Positions 1-6,726 of a DNA stretch of 20,653 nucleotides are shown piece by piece. Source of the stretch: GW2011-AR1 sp964384965 (GTDB lineage: Archaea; Nanobdellota; Nanobdellia; Pacearchaeales; GW2011-AR1); assembly GCA_964384965.1 (NCBI GenBank), contig CAYLLR010000010.1, positions 1 to 20,653 of the forward strand. The letters run 5' to 3'. The notes below the pieces were generated by a model. It saw nothing but the letters and a program-made list of their open reading frames with translations, did not search any database and was not told where the DNA came from. The translations under genes were made by a program, and so were the position numbers. The first letter of the stretch is position 1. Each line of letters begins with the position of its first letter.

Positions 1-1
1 A

Positions 2-130
2 GAAGAAAGAATAGGTTTTGATGGAGATTTAATAAAATATGGGGTTGGAGATTCTTATTTGTGGACTGGTTCTAATATAAGTTTTGCCCTATTTCTTTTA
101 AGGGAAAAATTTAGGGAGGGGATAAAGTAA
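2..130 (+). CDS. 3' end of unknown protein (5' part outside window)
   Basis: An open frame runs in from the left edge and stops at TAA 128-130, giving 42 residues. The stretch IGFDGDLIKYG is followed by a Trp/Tyr-bearing segment and NISFALFLL. I do not recognise a family. The same pattern (GYEGDLIK, then NSTFALL) recurs in the next gene, so the two are tandem paralogs. A purine-rich GGGAGGGG at 114-121, inside this gene, could serve as ribosome binding site for the next one. Confidence 0.6.
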   Translation, partial: EERIGFDGDLIKYGVGDSYLWTGSNISFALFLLREKFREGIK

Positions 131-133
131 AAA

Positions 134-413
134 ATGAATAAAATACAAGAACTTGAAAGAATTGAGAATGAGAAAGAAGTTCCTAACTTGGAGAAGAAAA
201 TAGTATCTGAAGATTTTTTAGGTATAAATAAGGAAAAAGAAATAAGAGATGCAATAGAAACTCAAATAGGATATGAAGGAGATTTAATCAAATAAAGGAT
301 ATTCAGTTATTCATACTAAGGATAACTCAACTTTTGCATTATTGTGTATCATAGATAAAATGTACAAAAAATTTGAGAAATTAAAAAGAAACTTTAAAAA
401 CGTGTGTTTCTAA
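134..413 (+). pseudogene. Frameshifted paralog of the preceding unknown gene
   Basis: ATG 134 opens 53 codons that stop at TAA 293-295 directly after GYEGDLIK. From 294 the frame shifted by one base stays open to TAA 411-413 and encodes KGYSVIHTKDNSTFALL followed by a Lys-rich end. This matches what follows GDLIK in the upstream gene (YGVGDSYLW, then NISFALFLL). One missing base near 293 (for example TAT read as TA) would restore about 93 residues. Gene start lies 3 nt after the upstream stop, so the two would form one transcript. The product's function is unknown. It may be a decayed duplicate, a real frameshift or an assembly error. The shifted part overlaps the TATA-like box of the next gene (393-400). 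Confidence 0.55.
393..400 (+). promoter_or_regulatory. TATA-like box for the 422 gene
   Basis: TTTAAAAA, centred 25-26 nt before ATG 422. This spacing predicts transcription starting at the ATG itself (leaderless mRNA), and it favours ATG 422 over the in-frame GTG at 404. Confidence 0.5.
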
Positions 414-421
414 ATTGTTTC

Positions 422-898
422 ATGATAGATAAGAAAAAATTATCAAAGGAGATTGAAGAAGAGTTTGAAAATTTTAAGGAAAAATTAGGGATTCAAGTTG
501 GTTTTGAAGAGCTTAATTCTGAGTTTTTGATAAGGGATTCGGTTTTTTCTACCGGATTTGTGAGTGAAAATTTTTTGAGGCAAATTTATTCAAGAATGGT
601 GGATTATTATCGGGATTGGTATGCTTATTTAAACAACCTACTTTTACCGAATCCGTCTTATCTTGCTGGGCAAACTGAATCTAAATTGTTTCAATCCAAA
701 GAAGATAAAAAAAAGATTTGGAATCTGATAAAAATTTCAATGAAATTCTCCAGTGCAAGTTCTCTAAATGCATTGGAATATGATGAAAAGAGAGAAGCCC
801 AATTAATTGATGAAGCTTATAATTCTTGGATAAAAGATTTTAAACCAAATCTTTTATATGTTCTTAGAAAGGTTAGTGAAGCTTGGAATAGGGAATAA
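422..898 (+). CDS. Unknown 158-aa soluble protein
   Basis: I do not recognise this protein. It is charged and mostly helical in appearance, begins MIDKKKLSKEIEEEFENF, has no signal peptide, membrane segment or Cys pair, and carries an aromatic patch (YYRDWYAYLNN) near residue 70. The start was set at ATG 422 because a TATA-like box lies 26 nt upstream; a GTG at 404 would add six residues. The next gene begins 34 nt after its stop and has its own promoter, so the two need not be co-transcribed. It could be a lineage-specific conserved protein, but nothing in the sequence tells its role. Confidence 0.7.
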   Translation: MIDKKKLSKEIEEEFENFKEKLGIQVGFEELNSEFLIRDSVFSTGFVSENFLRQIYSRMVDYYRDWYAYLNNLLLPNPSYLAGQTESKLFQSKEDKKKIWNLIKISMKFSSASSLNALEYDEKREAQLIDEAYNSWIKDFKPNLLYVLRKVSEAWNRE

Positions 899-904
899 AT
901 ATCT

Positions 905-912
905 TTTTATAT
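905..912 (+). promoter_or_regulatory. TATA-like box for the 933 gene
   Basis: TTTTATAT centred about 24-25 nt before ATG 933. It argues for that start instead of ATG 858, which would overlap the previous gene by 41 nt and add a second hydrophobic segment before the real membrane anchor. Confidence 0.45.
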
Positions 913-932
913 CCTTTTTTGTTTGGTTATGG

Positions 933-2039
933 ATGAGGAATTTTTTTATTAGAAATAAAAGGTTCTTAAGGAATCATAAAAGATATTTTTTAATTTTGGG
1001 AATTTTTTTAATTGGTCTGTTAATCCTAGGATTTTTTTTCTTTTCTTCTTCCGAGGAGGTTAAAGCTCTCCAAAAATGTGGGGATGGAACTTTTGAAGGT
1101 TATTGTTCTTTGAATAAACCTTATTTTTGTTCTGGAGGAATTTTAGTTGAAAATGTTTCTTTTTGTGGTTGTCCTTCTTCGTCTAGTTTTTCTGAAGGGA
1201 AATGTATTTTAAAGGATTCTTTTTTTCAGAACAAATCAATTCTTGAGAAAAATTTTTCTAAAATTTCAAAGGTGCTTAGATATCATTTTGGGAATAACCG
1301 GGGAAAAATTAATTTTGAATTTTCCCCCCAAATTTTAGATTATCTTTTAAGTTTACCGAGAGTTAAATTTTATTCAAAAGGAGAACGCCCAAGAAGAGAT
1401 GATTTCAAATTAGCTAAAATAAATGAACCAATTCAGAAAGATTATTTAATGCCTTTGGTTGTGGCAATACAAAATATTGCCCCCAACTCAACAGACCTTC
1501 AAGCTCTCATAGCAATTCATTTGGTTCAAAATATTAAATACAACGAATCAGAATTTGTTACGGTTCCTGGGTCAAATTTTAGGATGAGGCTTTCCAGATA
1601 TCCCTATCAGGTTATAGGTGAAGGTCAGGGATCGTGCGAAGGAAAATCGGAATTGCTTGCTTTTTTATTAAAAGAAATGGGTTTTGGAGTTTCTCTCTTT
1701 TATTATCAAGCTGAAAACCACGAAGCTTTGGGAATAAAATGTCCTTTTGAAGAGAGTTATAACGGGACAGGATATTGTTTTGTTGAAACGACTATGCCAA
1801 GTCCGGTGTCATATAGTGAGGGGAAATATTTAGGGATTTCTGGGGTGGGAAAGTTGGAAAGTCAACCTGAAATAGTTATAATTAGCAAAGGATTTTCTCT
1901 TGGAGAGGGATTGGATGAATATAGAGATGCTGAAGATTTAAAAAATTTGGTGGATAAAATAGATAAATATAGAAAATTGAATTTTTTTGATAAGAGAAAA
2001 ATGGATAGTTTGAGGGAAAAATACGATTTAACTTATTGA
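933..2039 (+). CDS. Membrane-anchored Cys-rich protein with transglutaminase-like domain
   Basis: The protein is 368 aa from ATG 933. A basic N-terminus is followed by one membrane helix (about residues 18-37), then a Cys-rich module (C49, C58, C66, C78, C80, C91) with the pattern CGDGT..GYC and CGCP. The rest should therefore lie outside the cell or be surface-attached. Residues about 185-290 look like a transglutaminase/cysteine-protease fold: C235 in GQGSCEGKSELLAFLLKEMG, H263 in ENHEALGI, and E285 in YCFVETTMP at the place of the usual third catalytic residue (normally Asp). This Cys-His-acid order is standard for the superfamily. The reaction (cross-linking, proteolysis or amide hydrolysis) cannot be told. 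A longer form from ATG 858 is possible but less likely given the TATA-like box at 905-912. Confidence 0.65.
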   Translation: MRNFFIRNKRFLRNHKRYFLILGIFLIGLLILGFFFFSSSEEVKALQKCGDGTFEGYCSLNKPYFCSGGILVENVSFCGCPSSSSFSEGKCILKDSFFQNKSILEKNFSKISKVLRYHFGNNRGKINFEFSPQILDYLLSLPRVKFYSKGERPRRDDFKLAKINEPIQKDYLMPLVVAIQNIAPNSTDLQALIAIHLVQNIKYNESEFVTVPGSNFRMRLSRYPYQVIGEGQGSCEGKSELLAFLLKEMGFGVSLFYYQAENHEALGIKCPFEESYNGTGYCFVETTMPSPVSYSEGKYLGISGVGKLESQPEIVIISKGFSLGEGLDEYRDAEDLKNLVDKIDKYRKLNFFDKRKMDSLREKYDLTY

Positions 2040-2048
2040 ACATAAATC

Positions 2049-2056
2049 TTTAAATA
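2049..2056 (+). promoter_or_regulatory. TATA-like box for the 2078 gene
   Basis: TTTAAATA centred about 25 nt before ATG 2078, in the context AAATCTTTAAATA, which is also found before the DisA gene. Confidence 0.6.
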
Positions 2057-2077
2057 AATCTTATTCTTTTAAATTCA

Positions 2078-2692
2078 ATGCCTAATCTGTCCCTTATCGA
2101 GTTGGTGGGTGGTTCTTTTGATTCCAATCCTTCTCTCATGAATATTGAAAATTTTTATAAAAGGCAAGAAAATCCAAAGGTAAATCTCTTTGGATTTTCT
2201 AAAAATTTTTTTAAATCTTTTGAAGACGTTTTCTATTTGATTTCTTCTCCAGATATGATGGGGCTTATTAAATCTTTGGAACCTTCTCTAATCGATTATG
2301 GCATTATAATACAAAAAGGGGTTTTTGATAATTTAAATAGTCATTTTAAAATTTTAATAAGAGATCACACAGATTTAGAAAATCAGTTAGAGATAATAAA
2401 AAATAAACGTCGGAATTATATTCCAAAGGATTTGCGTTTGGAGGATTTGCATAGAATTCAGAAAGAAGAAAATCTGCTAATGAATTATCAAATTAGTTAT
2501 TTATCTATCTTGAAAAATATTCGTTTTTCAAAAATAAAATCTTATTATTCAAAAGAGATTGAAGAGTTGGTCACGGGAGCAAAAAACTCAAATAGTTTAT
2601 CTTTTTCAGTGGGGAAATTAAATAATTATTTATTGGGAATCTATAAAAGAATGATTCTTTTGGAAGAGGATATTAATTATTCTCATAACTAA
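2078..2692 (+). CDS. Unknown 204-aa protein
   Basis: I do not recognise this protein. It has no membrane segment or signal peptide. The middle (about residues 90-150) is charged and helix-prone (ENQLEIIKNKRRNYIPKDL, then LEDLHRIQKEEN), and the C-terminal half is also helical. The start is supported by a TATA-like box at 2049-2056 with no room for a leader. It ends 2 nt before the stop of the converging alanyl-tRNA synthetase gene, so the 3' ends of the two transcripts must overlap. No functional call is possible. Confidence 0.7.
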   Translation: MPNLSLIELVGGSFDSNPSLMNIENFYKRQENPKVNLFGFSKNFFKSFEDVFYLISSPDMMGLIKSLEPSLIDYGIIIQKGVFDNLNSHFKILIRDHTDLENQLEIIKNKRRNYIPKDLRLEDLHRIQKEENLLMNYQISYLSILKNIRFSKIKSYYSKEIEELVTGAKNSNSLSFSVGKLNNYLLGIYKRMILLEEDINYSHN

Positions 2693-2694
2693 AA

Positions 2695-4452
2695 TTACTC
2701 AATGATTGCTTTAATTCTTCTTACTCCCGATGACGAAGAACTCTCTTTTATTATCTTAAATTTTCCAATTTCAGAAGTTCTTTTCACGTGCGGTCCGGAA
2801 CAAATTTCTTTGCTCAAAAATTTAGAATTGTCTTCTTGATTATGAATAGTATAAACTGAAACTTTTTCAGGATATTTTGTTCCAAATTCTCCTCTTGCAC
2901 CTTTTTTAAAGGCATCTTCCAAACTCATTTCTTCTCTTGTAACAATTAAATCTTTTTTTATTTGTTGATTTACCCATTTTTCTATCTCAATTTTTTCTTC
3001 TTGAGTTAATTTTCTTGGGAAATTAAAATCAAATCGAAGTCTTTCGGGAGTAATATTTGAACCTCTTTGGCCGATTTCAGAATTTTTCAAAACTTTTCTT
3101 AGGGCTTCATTTAAAAGATGTGTAGCTGTATGTAGTTTTGTTGTTTGTTCGGAATGGTCCGCGAGTCCGGATTTAAACCTTCCCGCCGAAGCTGTTTTAG
3201 ATAACTCTTGATGCTTTTTTAATTCTTTTTTAAAATCCATTGGATTAAATTTGATGCTTTTAGAATTACATTCTTCAATAATCATCTCAAGAGGGAATCC
3301 ATAAGATTGGTATAATAAAAAAGATTCTTTTCCGTCGAGTTTGTCTTTGTTGTAAGAAATTTTCTTAAAAATTTTTAAGCCTTTTTCTAATGTTAAGCTA
3401 AATTTTTCTTCTTCTTTTTCTAACTCGGAGGTTACTTTCTCTTTGTTAAAATTGTAATCAGAGTATATCTTAAAAATAGGTTCCGTTAGTTTTTTTGTAA
3501 AATTTTTTAGGCCTAATTCTTTCCCATATTTTATTGCTCTTCTTATTAACCTTCTCAAAACATATCCATGTTCACTATTTGATGGAATTACTCCGTCGTT
3601 GATTATAAAAACTGCTGCTTTTATATGGTCTGCAATTATTCTCATCTCTTTTTTGTGGTTTTCATATTTTTTATTTGAAATTTGTTCAATTTTTTTAATA
3701 ATTGGTTTCCATATTTCTGTTTCGTAATTGTCTTTTAACCCATTTAGTACTGCAATTGTTCTTTCAACTCCCATTCCCGTGTCAATGTTTTTTTGTTTTG
3801 ATTCACAATATTCTTCATTTTCTTTTTTAGTATATCCCATTAAAACATCATTCCAAATTTCAACCCAATTTTCATTTTCTGGATTGAATCTTTTTGGAGC
3901 TTTTTCATTTTTGGAATTCCAATAGAACATTTCTGTATCTGGGCCACATGGTCCGGTTTTTCCTGCTGGACCCCACCAGTTGTCTTTTTTAGGAAGGTAA
4001 ATTATCTTTTCTTTGCTTATTCCTAAAGCTTCCCAAATTTTTGCCGATTCTGTGTCTTTTGGAGTGCTTTCATTTCCTCCGAATACCGAAATTGCAATGT
4101 TTTCTTTCGGTAATCCAAGAATTTTTGTGAGAAATTCAAATGAAAAAATGATTGCTTCTCTTTTAAAATAATCTCCGAGAGACCAATTTCCAAGCATTTC
4201 AAAAAATGTATGATGAATTTCGTCTCCCACATCCTCTATGTCCCCTGTTCTAATACATTTTTGTAATCCTGTAAGTCGTTTTCCTAATGGATGTGGCTGT
4301 CCCGACAGAAATGGGACTAAAGGGTGCATTCCTGCGGTTGTAAATAAAACCGTCGGGTCATTTTCCGGAACCAAAGATGAATTTGGAATTTTTTTATGCC
4401 CTTTTGATTCAAAAAATTTAAGATATTTTTCAATAAGTTCTTTTCTATCCAT
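2695..4452 (-). CDS. alaS: Alanyl-tRNA synthetase, compact form without C-Ala domain
   Basis: Charges tRNA-Ala with alanine in the cytoplasm. The class II catalytic core fills about residues 1-240: FTTAGMHPLVPFL, LQKCIRTGDIEDVG, HHTFFEMLGNWSLGDYFK and GMGVERT. A tRNA-recognition helical region follows. The editing domain keeps its zinc-binding motifs, HTATH (H441, H445) and CSGPH (C551, H555). At 585 aa it is roughly 290 residues shorter than a typical bacterial AlaRS of about 875 aa: it stops right after the editing domain and lacks the coiled coil and C-Ala domain. The core reads like the bacterial type, not the archaeal one. It lies 19 nt downstream of a coiled-coil gene on the same strand, but has its own TATA-like box at 4475-4482, so it can be transcribed alone as a leaderless mRNA. 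Confidence 0.93.
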   Translation of the reverse strand: MDRKELIEKYLKFFESKGHKKIPNSSLVPENDPTVLFTTAGMHPLVPFLSGQPHPLGKRLTGLQKCIRTGDIEDVGDEIHHTFFEMLGNWSLGDYFKREAIIFSFEFLTKILGLPKENIAISVFGGNESTPKDTESAKIWEALGISKEKIIYLPKKDNWWGPAGKTGPCGPDTEMFYWNSKNEKAPKRFNPENENWVEIWNDVLMGYTKKENEEYCESKQKNIDTGMGVERTIAVLNGLKDNYETEIWKPIIKKIEQISNKKYENHKKEMRIIADHIKAAVFIINDGVIPSNSEHGYVLRRLIRRAIKYGKELGLKNFTKKLTEPIFKIYSDYNFNKEKVTSELEKEEEKFSLTLEKGLKIFKKISYNKDKLDGKESFLLYQSYGFPLEMIIEECNSKSIKFNPMDFKKELKKHQELSKTASAGRFKSGLADHSEQTTKLHTATHLLNEALRKVLKNSEIGQRGSNITPERLRFDFNFPRKLTQEEKIEIEKWVNQQIKKDLIVTREEMSLEDAFKKGARGEFGTKYPEKVSVYTIHNQEDNSKFLSKEICSGPHVKRTSEIGKFKIIKESSSSSGVRRIKAIIE

Positions 4453-4471
4453 GAAATAACAAATTAGAGAA

Positions 4472-4885
4472 TTATTTTAAATCTTGTGATATGCCTGAAT
4501 GTTGTAAATCCTTCAATTTTTCTTGTATTTCAAGAAGTTGTTGTTCAATGTTTCCTTTCTTTCTTGAATTTTCAAGAACAATTTTTTCTTTTCCCTTTTC
4601 TTTGGGAAAGGTTTCATTTTGGAGTATCTTTGGAATTTTTAAAGTGGGGAGGATTGTTTGAAGTTTGGAGAAATTATTTTTAACTTCCCCCAATTTTCGT
4701 AGAACTAATCTTTTCTTTTTTAATTCTTCGGAACGAATTCTTTTATAATTCTCAATGTTTTGAAATATTCTTAATAAACTCATCTCCGAGGAAAGAAGGT
4801 CTTGCTTCCCCATTATTGCTTCCCTATTTTCTAATCTGATGTGAATAAAATTTTTTCCTTCCTTATTATTAATTTTTTTTTTCAT
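4472..4885 (-). CDS. Small coiled-coil protein, partner of the upstream gene
   Basis: 137 aa, highly charged and almost all helical, with no membrane segment or cysteine. Near the N-terminus FIHIRLENREAIMGKQDLLSS precedes a long helix (SEMSLLRIFQNIENYKRI), then a Pro-containing break (LPTLKIPKIL) and a C-terminal coiled coil (IEQQLLEIQEKLKDLQ). The start of the module resembles VFIRIDKFEDAMN in the gene just upstream, which suggests that the two proteins are related or form one complex. It begins 3 nt after that gene's stop, with a weak AGGT at 4893-4896 as ribosome binding site. The function is unknown; I recall similar gene pairs in Woesearchaeota-like genomes but cannot check this. Confidence 0.7.
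   Translation of the reverse strand: MKKKINNKEGKNFIHIRLENREAIMGKQDLLSSEMSLLRIFQNIENYKRIRSEELKKKRLVLRKLGEVKNNFSKLQTILPTLKIPKILQNETFPKEKGKEKIVLENSRKKGNIEQQLLEIQEKLKDLQHSGISQDLK
4475..4482 (-). promoter_or_regulatory. TATA-like box for alaS
   Basis: Read on the minus strand this is ATTTAAAA, centred 26 nt before the AlaRS ATG. It lies over the last codons of the upstream coiled-coil gene, so alaS has a promoter inside its neighbour. Confidence 0.5.
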
Positions 4886-4888
4886 CTT

Positions 4889-5425
4889 TTAAACCTTTGA
4901 AAAGATGTCCTTGTCAACTTTTTCAATTCTGTGTTTCATTTCTTGTATTTGATTCTCCCAACCGACTAATTCTTCCTCTTCTTTCTTTTTCAATTCTTTT
5001 GTTTCTCCCAGTAATTTTTCAATCTCTTCAATTTTCTTTTTTGTTTCTTTAAAAATATTCATTGCATCTTCAAATTTATCTATTCTAATAAAAACAGGGC
5101 CTTTTTCGGACTTAATTTCTTCTATTTTTTTTGTAGAAGTTTCATTTATTATTCTCTCTTCGAAGGGTTCTTTTTTTGGAATATTGAATTCTGGTTTTGG
5201 GATTGTTTCTTTTTCTTCTTCATCCTTTCCAGAAATTGCATTCTTTATTGTTTCCTGAGAAAACTTATTTCCCATTCCACTATTCGGGAAACTGGGCAGT
5301 TCGTGAATTTCGGGGTTTAATCCTTCTTTATTCATGTCCGGAAATGTGGAAGGTAAACTTGGAAGTTCCGGAAGCTTTGGCAAACTAACTTCTTTCTTCT
5401 CACTCTTTTTAGAAAAAAATCCCAT
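4889..5425 (-). CDS. Pro-rich and coiled-coil protein of unknown function
   Basis: 178 aa. The N-terminal half is low-complexity and Pro/Ser/Leu-rich (LPKLPELPSLPS), typical of a disordered tail that binds partners. The C-terminal half opens with GPVFIRIDKFEDAMNIF and continues as an uninterrupted Lys/Glu coiled coil to the end (EEIEKLLGETKELKKKEEEE). There is no signal, membrane helix or cysteine. It is first in a minus-strand set with a second coiled-coil gene and alaS. Translation probably uses GAGGT at 5433-5437, with a TATA-like TTTTTAAAGT at 5459-5468 placing transcription start near 5438. A role in a structural or scaffold complex is a guess. Confidence 0.7.
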   Translation of the reverse strand: MGFFSKKSEKKEVSLPKLPELPSLPSTFPDMNKEGLNPEIHELPSFPNSGMGNKFSQETIKNAISGKDEEEKETIPKPEFNIPKKEPFEERIINETSTKKIEEIKSEKGPVFIRIDKFEDAMNIFKETKKKIEEIEKLLGETKELKKKEEEELVGWENQIQEMKHRIEKVDKDIFSKV

Positions 5426-5432
5426 TTATATT

Positions 5433-5437
5433 ACCTC
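5433..5437 (-). promoter_or_regulatory. Shine-Dalgarno GAGGT for the 5425 gene
   Basis: On the minus strand GAGGT is followed by seven bases and then ATG. It is one of few clear ribosome binding sites in the window and fits a short leader beginning near 5438, downstream of a TATA-like element at 5459-5468. Confidence 0.5.
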
Positions 5438-5522
5438 TATATATACAATAGAAAATATACTTTAAAAATGTTGTTCTTCAGTTTTTTTAAAATTTTTGTG
5501 AGATTTATTTATAACCGAAAGC

Positions 5523-5530
5523 TATTTAAT
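5523..5530 (+). promoter_or_regulatory. TATA-like box for the TFE gene
   Basis: TATTTAAT centred 26-27 nt before ATG 5553; leaderless start predicted. The 127-nt gap 5426-5552 thus holds back-to-back promoters for TFE and the coiled-coil operon. Confidence 0.5.
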
Positions 5531-5552
5531 TGAATTCTTTTTTAGTTAGGTT

Positions 5553-6449
5553 ATGTTAAATAAACTTCTTCAAGAGATTGTAGTTTCGATTGTTGGAAAA
5601 TCTGCAGAGGAGATTGTGGAGTTGTTAAATACTCCCAAATATGTTAATGAATTTGTTCTTGCGAAAAAATTAGATATTACCATAAATCAGACAAGAAATA
5701 TTCTTTATAAAATTTCAGATTATGGCCTTGTTTCTTCGGTTAGAAAGAAAGATAAAAAAAAGGGGTGGTATACCTATTATTGGAAATTTGAAATCTTGAA
5801 ATGCTTGGAGTTTTTGAAATCTATACTATTAGAAAAAAAGGAAGAACTTGAAAATGAGGTTCGTTTGAGAAATTCCCAAATTTTCTATGTTTGTAAATGT
5901 TGTGGATTAGAATATGGAGGGGATAAAGCACTTTTGATGGATTTTACTTGCGATGAATGTGGGGAAATCTTTACAGTAAAAGACAATTCAAAACTTCTCA
6001 GAGATTTAAAAAGAGAAATCTTAAAAATTGAAGAAAAATTGTCTTTGGTTGAAATTGAAATCGAAAACGAACAAGGAAAACTTGCGAAAAAGAGAGGTTT
6101 GGAAATAAAAAAGGAAGAAAGGGAGAAAGAAAAGAAAAAATTGGAGGCAAAAGCAAAGAGAGATTTGAAAAGAAAGCAAAGGAAAAGAGAAAAGGAAAAA
6201 GAAGAAAGAAAACTTGGAAAGAAGAAAGTTCTTAAAAAAGCTACCAAGAAAAAATCTAAAAAGATTATTAAAAAAAAGAAAGGTGTGAAGAAACTATCTA
6301 ATAAAAGGATTGTTAAGAAAAAGTCTCCTTTGAAGGAAAAAAAGAAATCTTCAAAAAAGGACGGAAAATTAAAAGTTCTGAAAAAGGCAAATAAGAAAAA
6401 AACTATTGTGAAGAAATCCAAGAAAAAAATTTTAGGAAAAAAAGGCTAA
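5553..6449 (+). CDS. tfe: Transcription factor E (TFE alpha) with Lys-rich tail
   Basis: The archaeal homolog of TFIIE-alpha, which helps RNA polymerase open the promoter. Residues about 1-80 form the winged helix (EFVLAKKLDITINQTRNILY, then GLVSSVRKKD.KKGWYTYYW). A helix leads to the zinc ribbon: C114 and C117, then C133 and C136, in CKCC and CDEC. These are the expected two domains at the expected spacing. The archaeal family is normally about 170-190 aa; here about 120 extra residues (176-298) are nearly all Lys, with Glu, Arg and Ser, resembling a histone H1-like tail. The frame stops at TAA 6447-6449 just after an A7 run, but the +1 frame continues the Lys/Arg pattern to TAA 6502-6504, so the tail may really be about 20 residues longer. 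Confidence 0.88.
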   Translation: MLNKLLQEIVVSIVGKSAEEIVELLNTPKYVNEFVLAKKLDITINQTRNILYKISDYGLVSSVRKKDKKKGWYTYYWKFEILKCLEFLKSILLEKKEELENEVRLRNSQIFYVCKCCGLEYGGDKALLMDFTCDECGEIFTVKDNSKLLRDLKREILKIEEKLSLVEIEIENEQGKLAKKRGLEIKKEEREKEKKKLEAKAKRDLKRKQRKREKEKEERKLGKKKVLKKATKKKSKKIIKKKKGVKKLSNKRIVKKKSPLKEKKKSSKKDGKLKVLKKANKKKTIVKKSKKKILGKKG

Positions 6450-6573
6450 AAGGAAGGGCAAGAAATTTTCAAGGAAATTTGCATTAAAAAAATCAAAAAA
6501 TTAAAAAGTAAAATAAAATTTATTCTCTCGTAAAAATTGTTTTTGAATTTGGAGGGTTTCTTTGGAAGAAAAA

Positions 6574-6581
6574 TTTTAAAT
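6574..6581 (+). promoter_or_regulatory. Orphan TATA-like box upstream of a gene-free stretch
   Basis: TTTTAAAT, preceded by AAA, resembles the other promoters here but has no start codon 24-27 nt downstream. Predicted transcription start is near 6603. It may drive a small RNA (next entry) or be an AT-rich chance match. Confidence 0.25.
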
Positions 6582-6602
6582 AGGAGTTTTATAGAATTAG
6601 CG

Positions 6603-6660
6603 TCGGAAAATATAGAAAATCTTAAAGAAAAACCAAAAATTTATTGGTTGTTTTTGGAAG
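6603..6660 (+). ncRNA. Possible small RNA between tfe and the rhomboid gene
   Basis: The 277-nt gap 6450-6726 holds no convincing ORF beyond the shifted end of tfe. Downstream of the orphan TATA-like box, AACCAA (6631-6636) pairs with TTGGTT (6644-6649) around a seven-base loop, with a T-run at 6651-6655; CCAAAAA at 6633-6639 could alternatively pair with TTTTTGG at 6651-6657. This looks like a terminator or small RNA end. I recognise no RNA family. Confidence 0.2.
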
Positions 6661-6697
6661 GTTATTTCTAAATATGGAATTATTTTCATCCGTGAGA

Positions 6698-6705
6698 TTT
6701 AAATA
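6698..6705 (+). promoter_or_regulatory. TATA-like box for the rhomboid operon
   Basis: TTTAAATA centred about 26 nt before ATG 6727; leaderless start predicted. Confidence 0.6.
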
Positions 6706-6726
6706 ACCTTTCACATTTTATCTTAT

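Noticed and set aside
858..932. N-terminal extension of the transglutaminase-like protein from ATG 858
   Set aside because: It would overlap the preceding gene by 41 nt and place an extra hydrophobic stretch before the anchor; a TATA-like box fits ATG 933.
5885..6421. Long minus-strand ORF opposite the TFE tail, rich in Phe and Ser
   Set aside because: It is the complement of the Lys-rich tail (AAA/AAG read as TTT/CTT). No start signal or domain; composition is explained by the tfe frame.
6430..6449. Programmed -1 frameshifting at the A7 run in tfe
   Set aside because: The slippery-looking run would need a +1 shift, not -1, to reach the Lys-rich frame; the -1 frame gives a short unrelated end.
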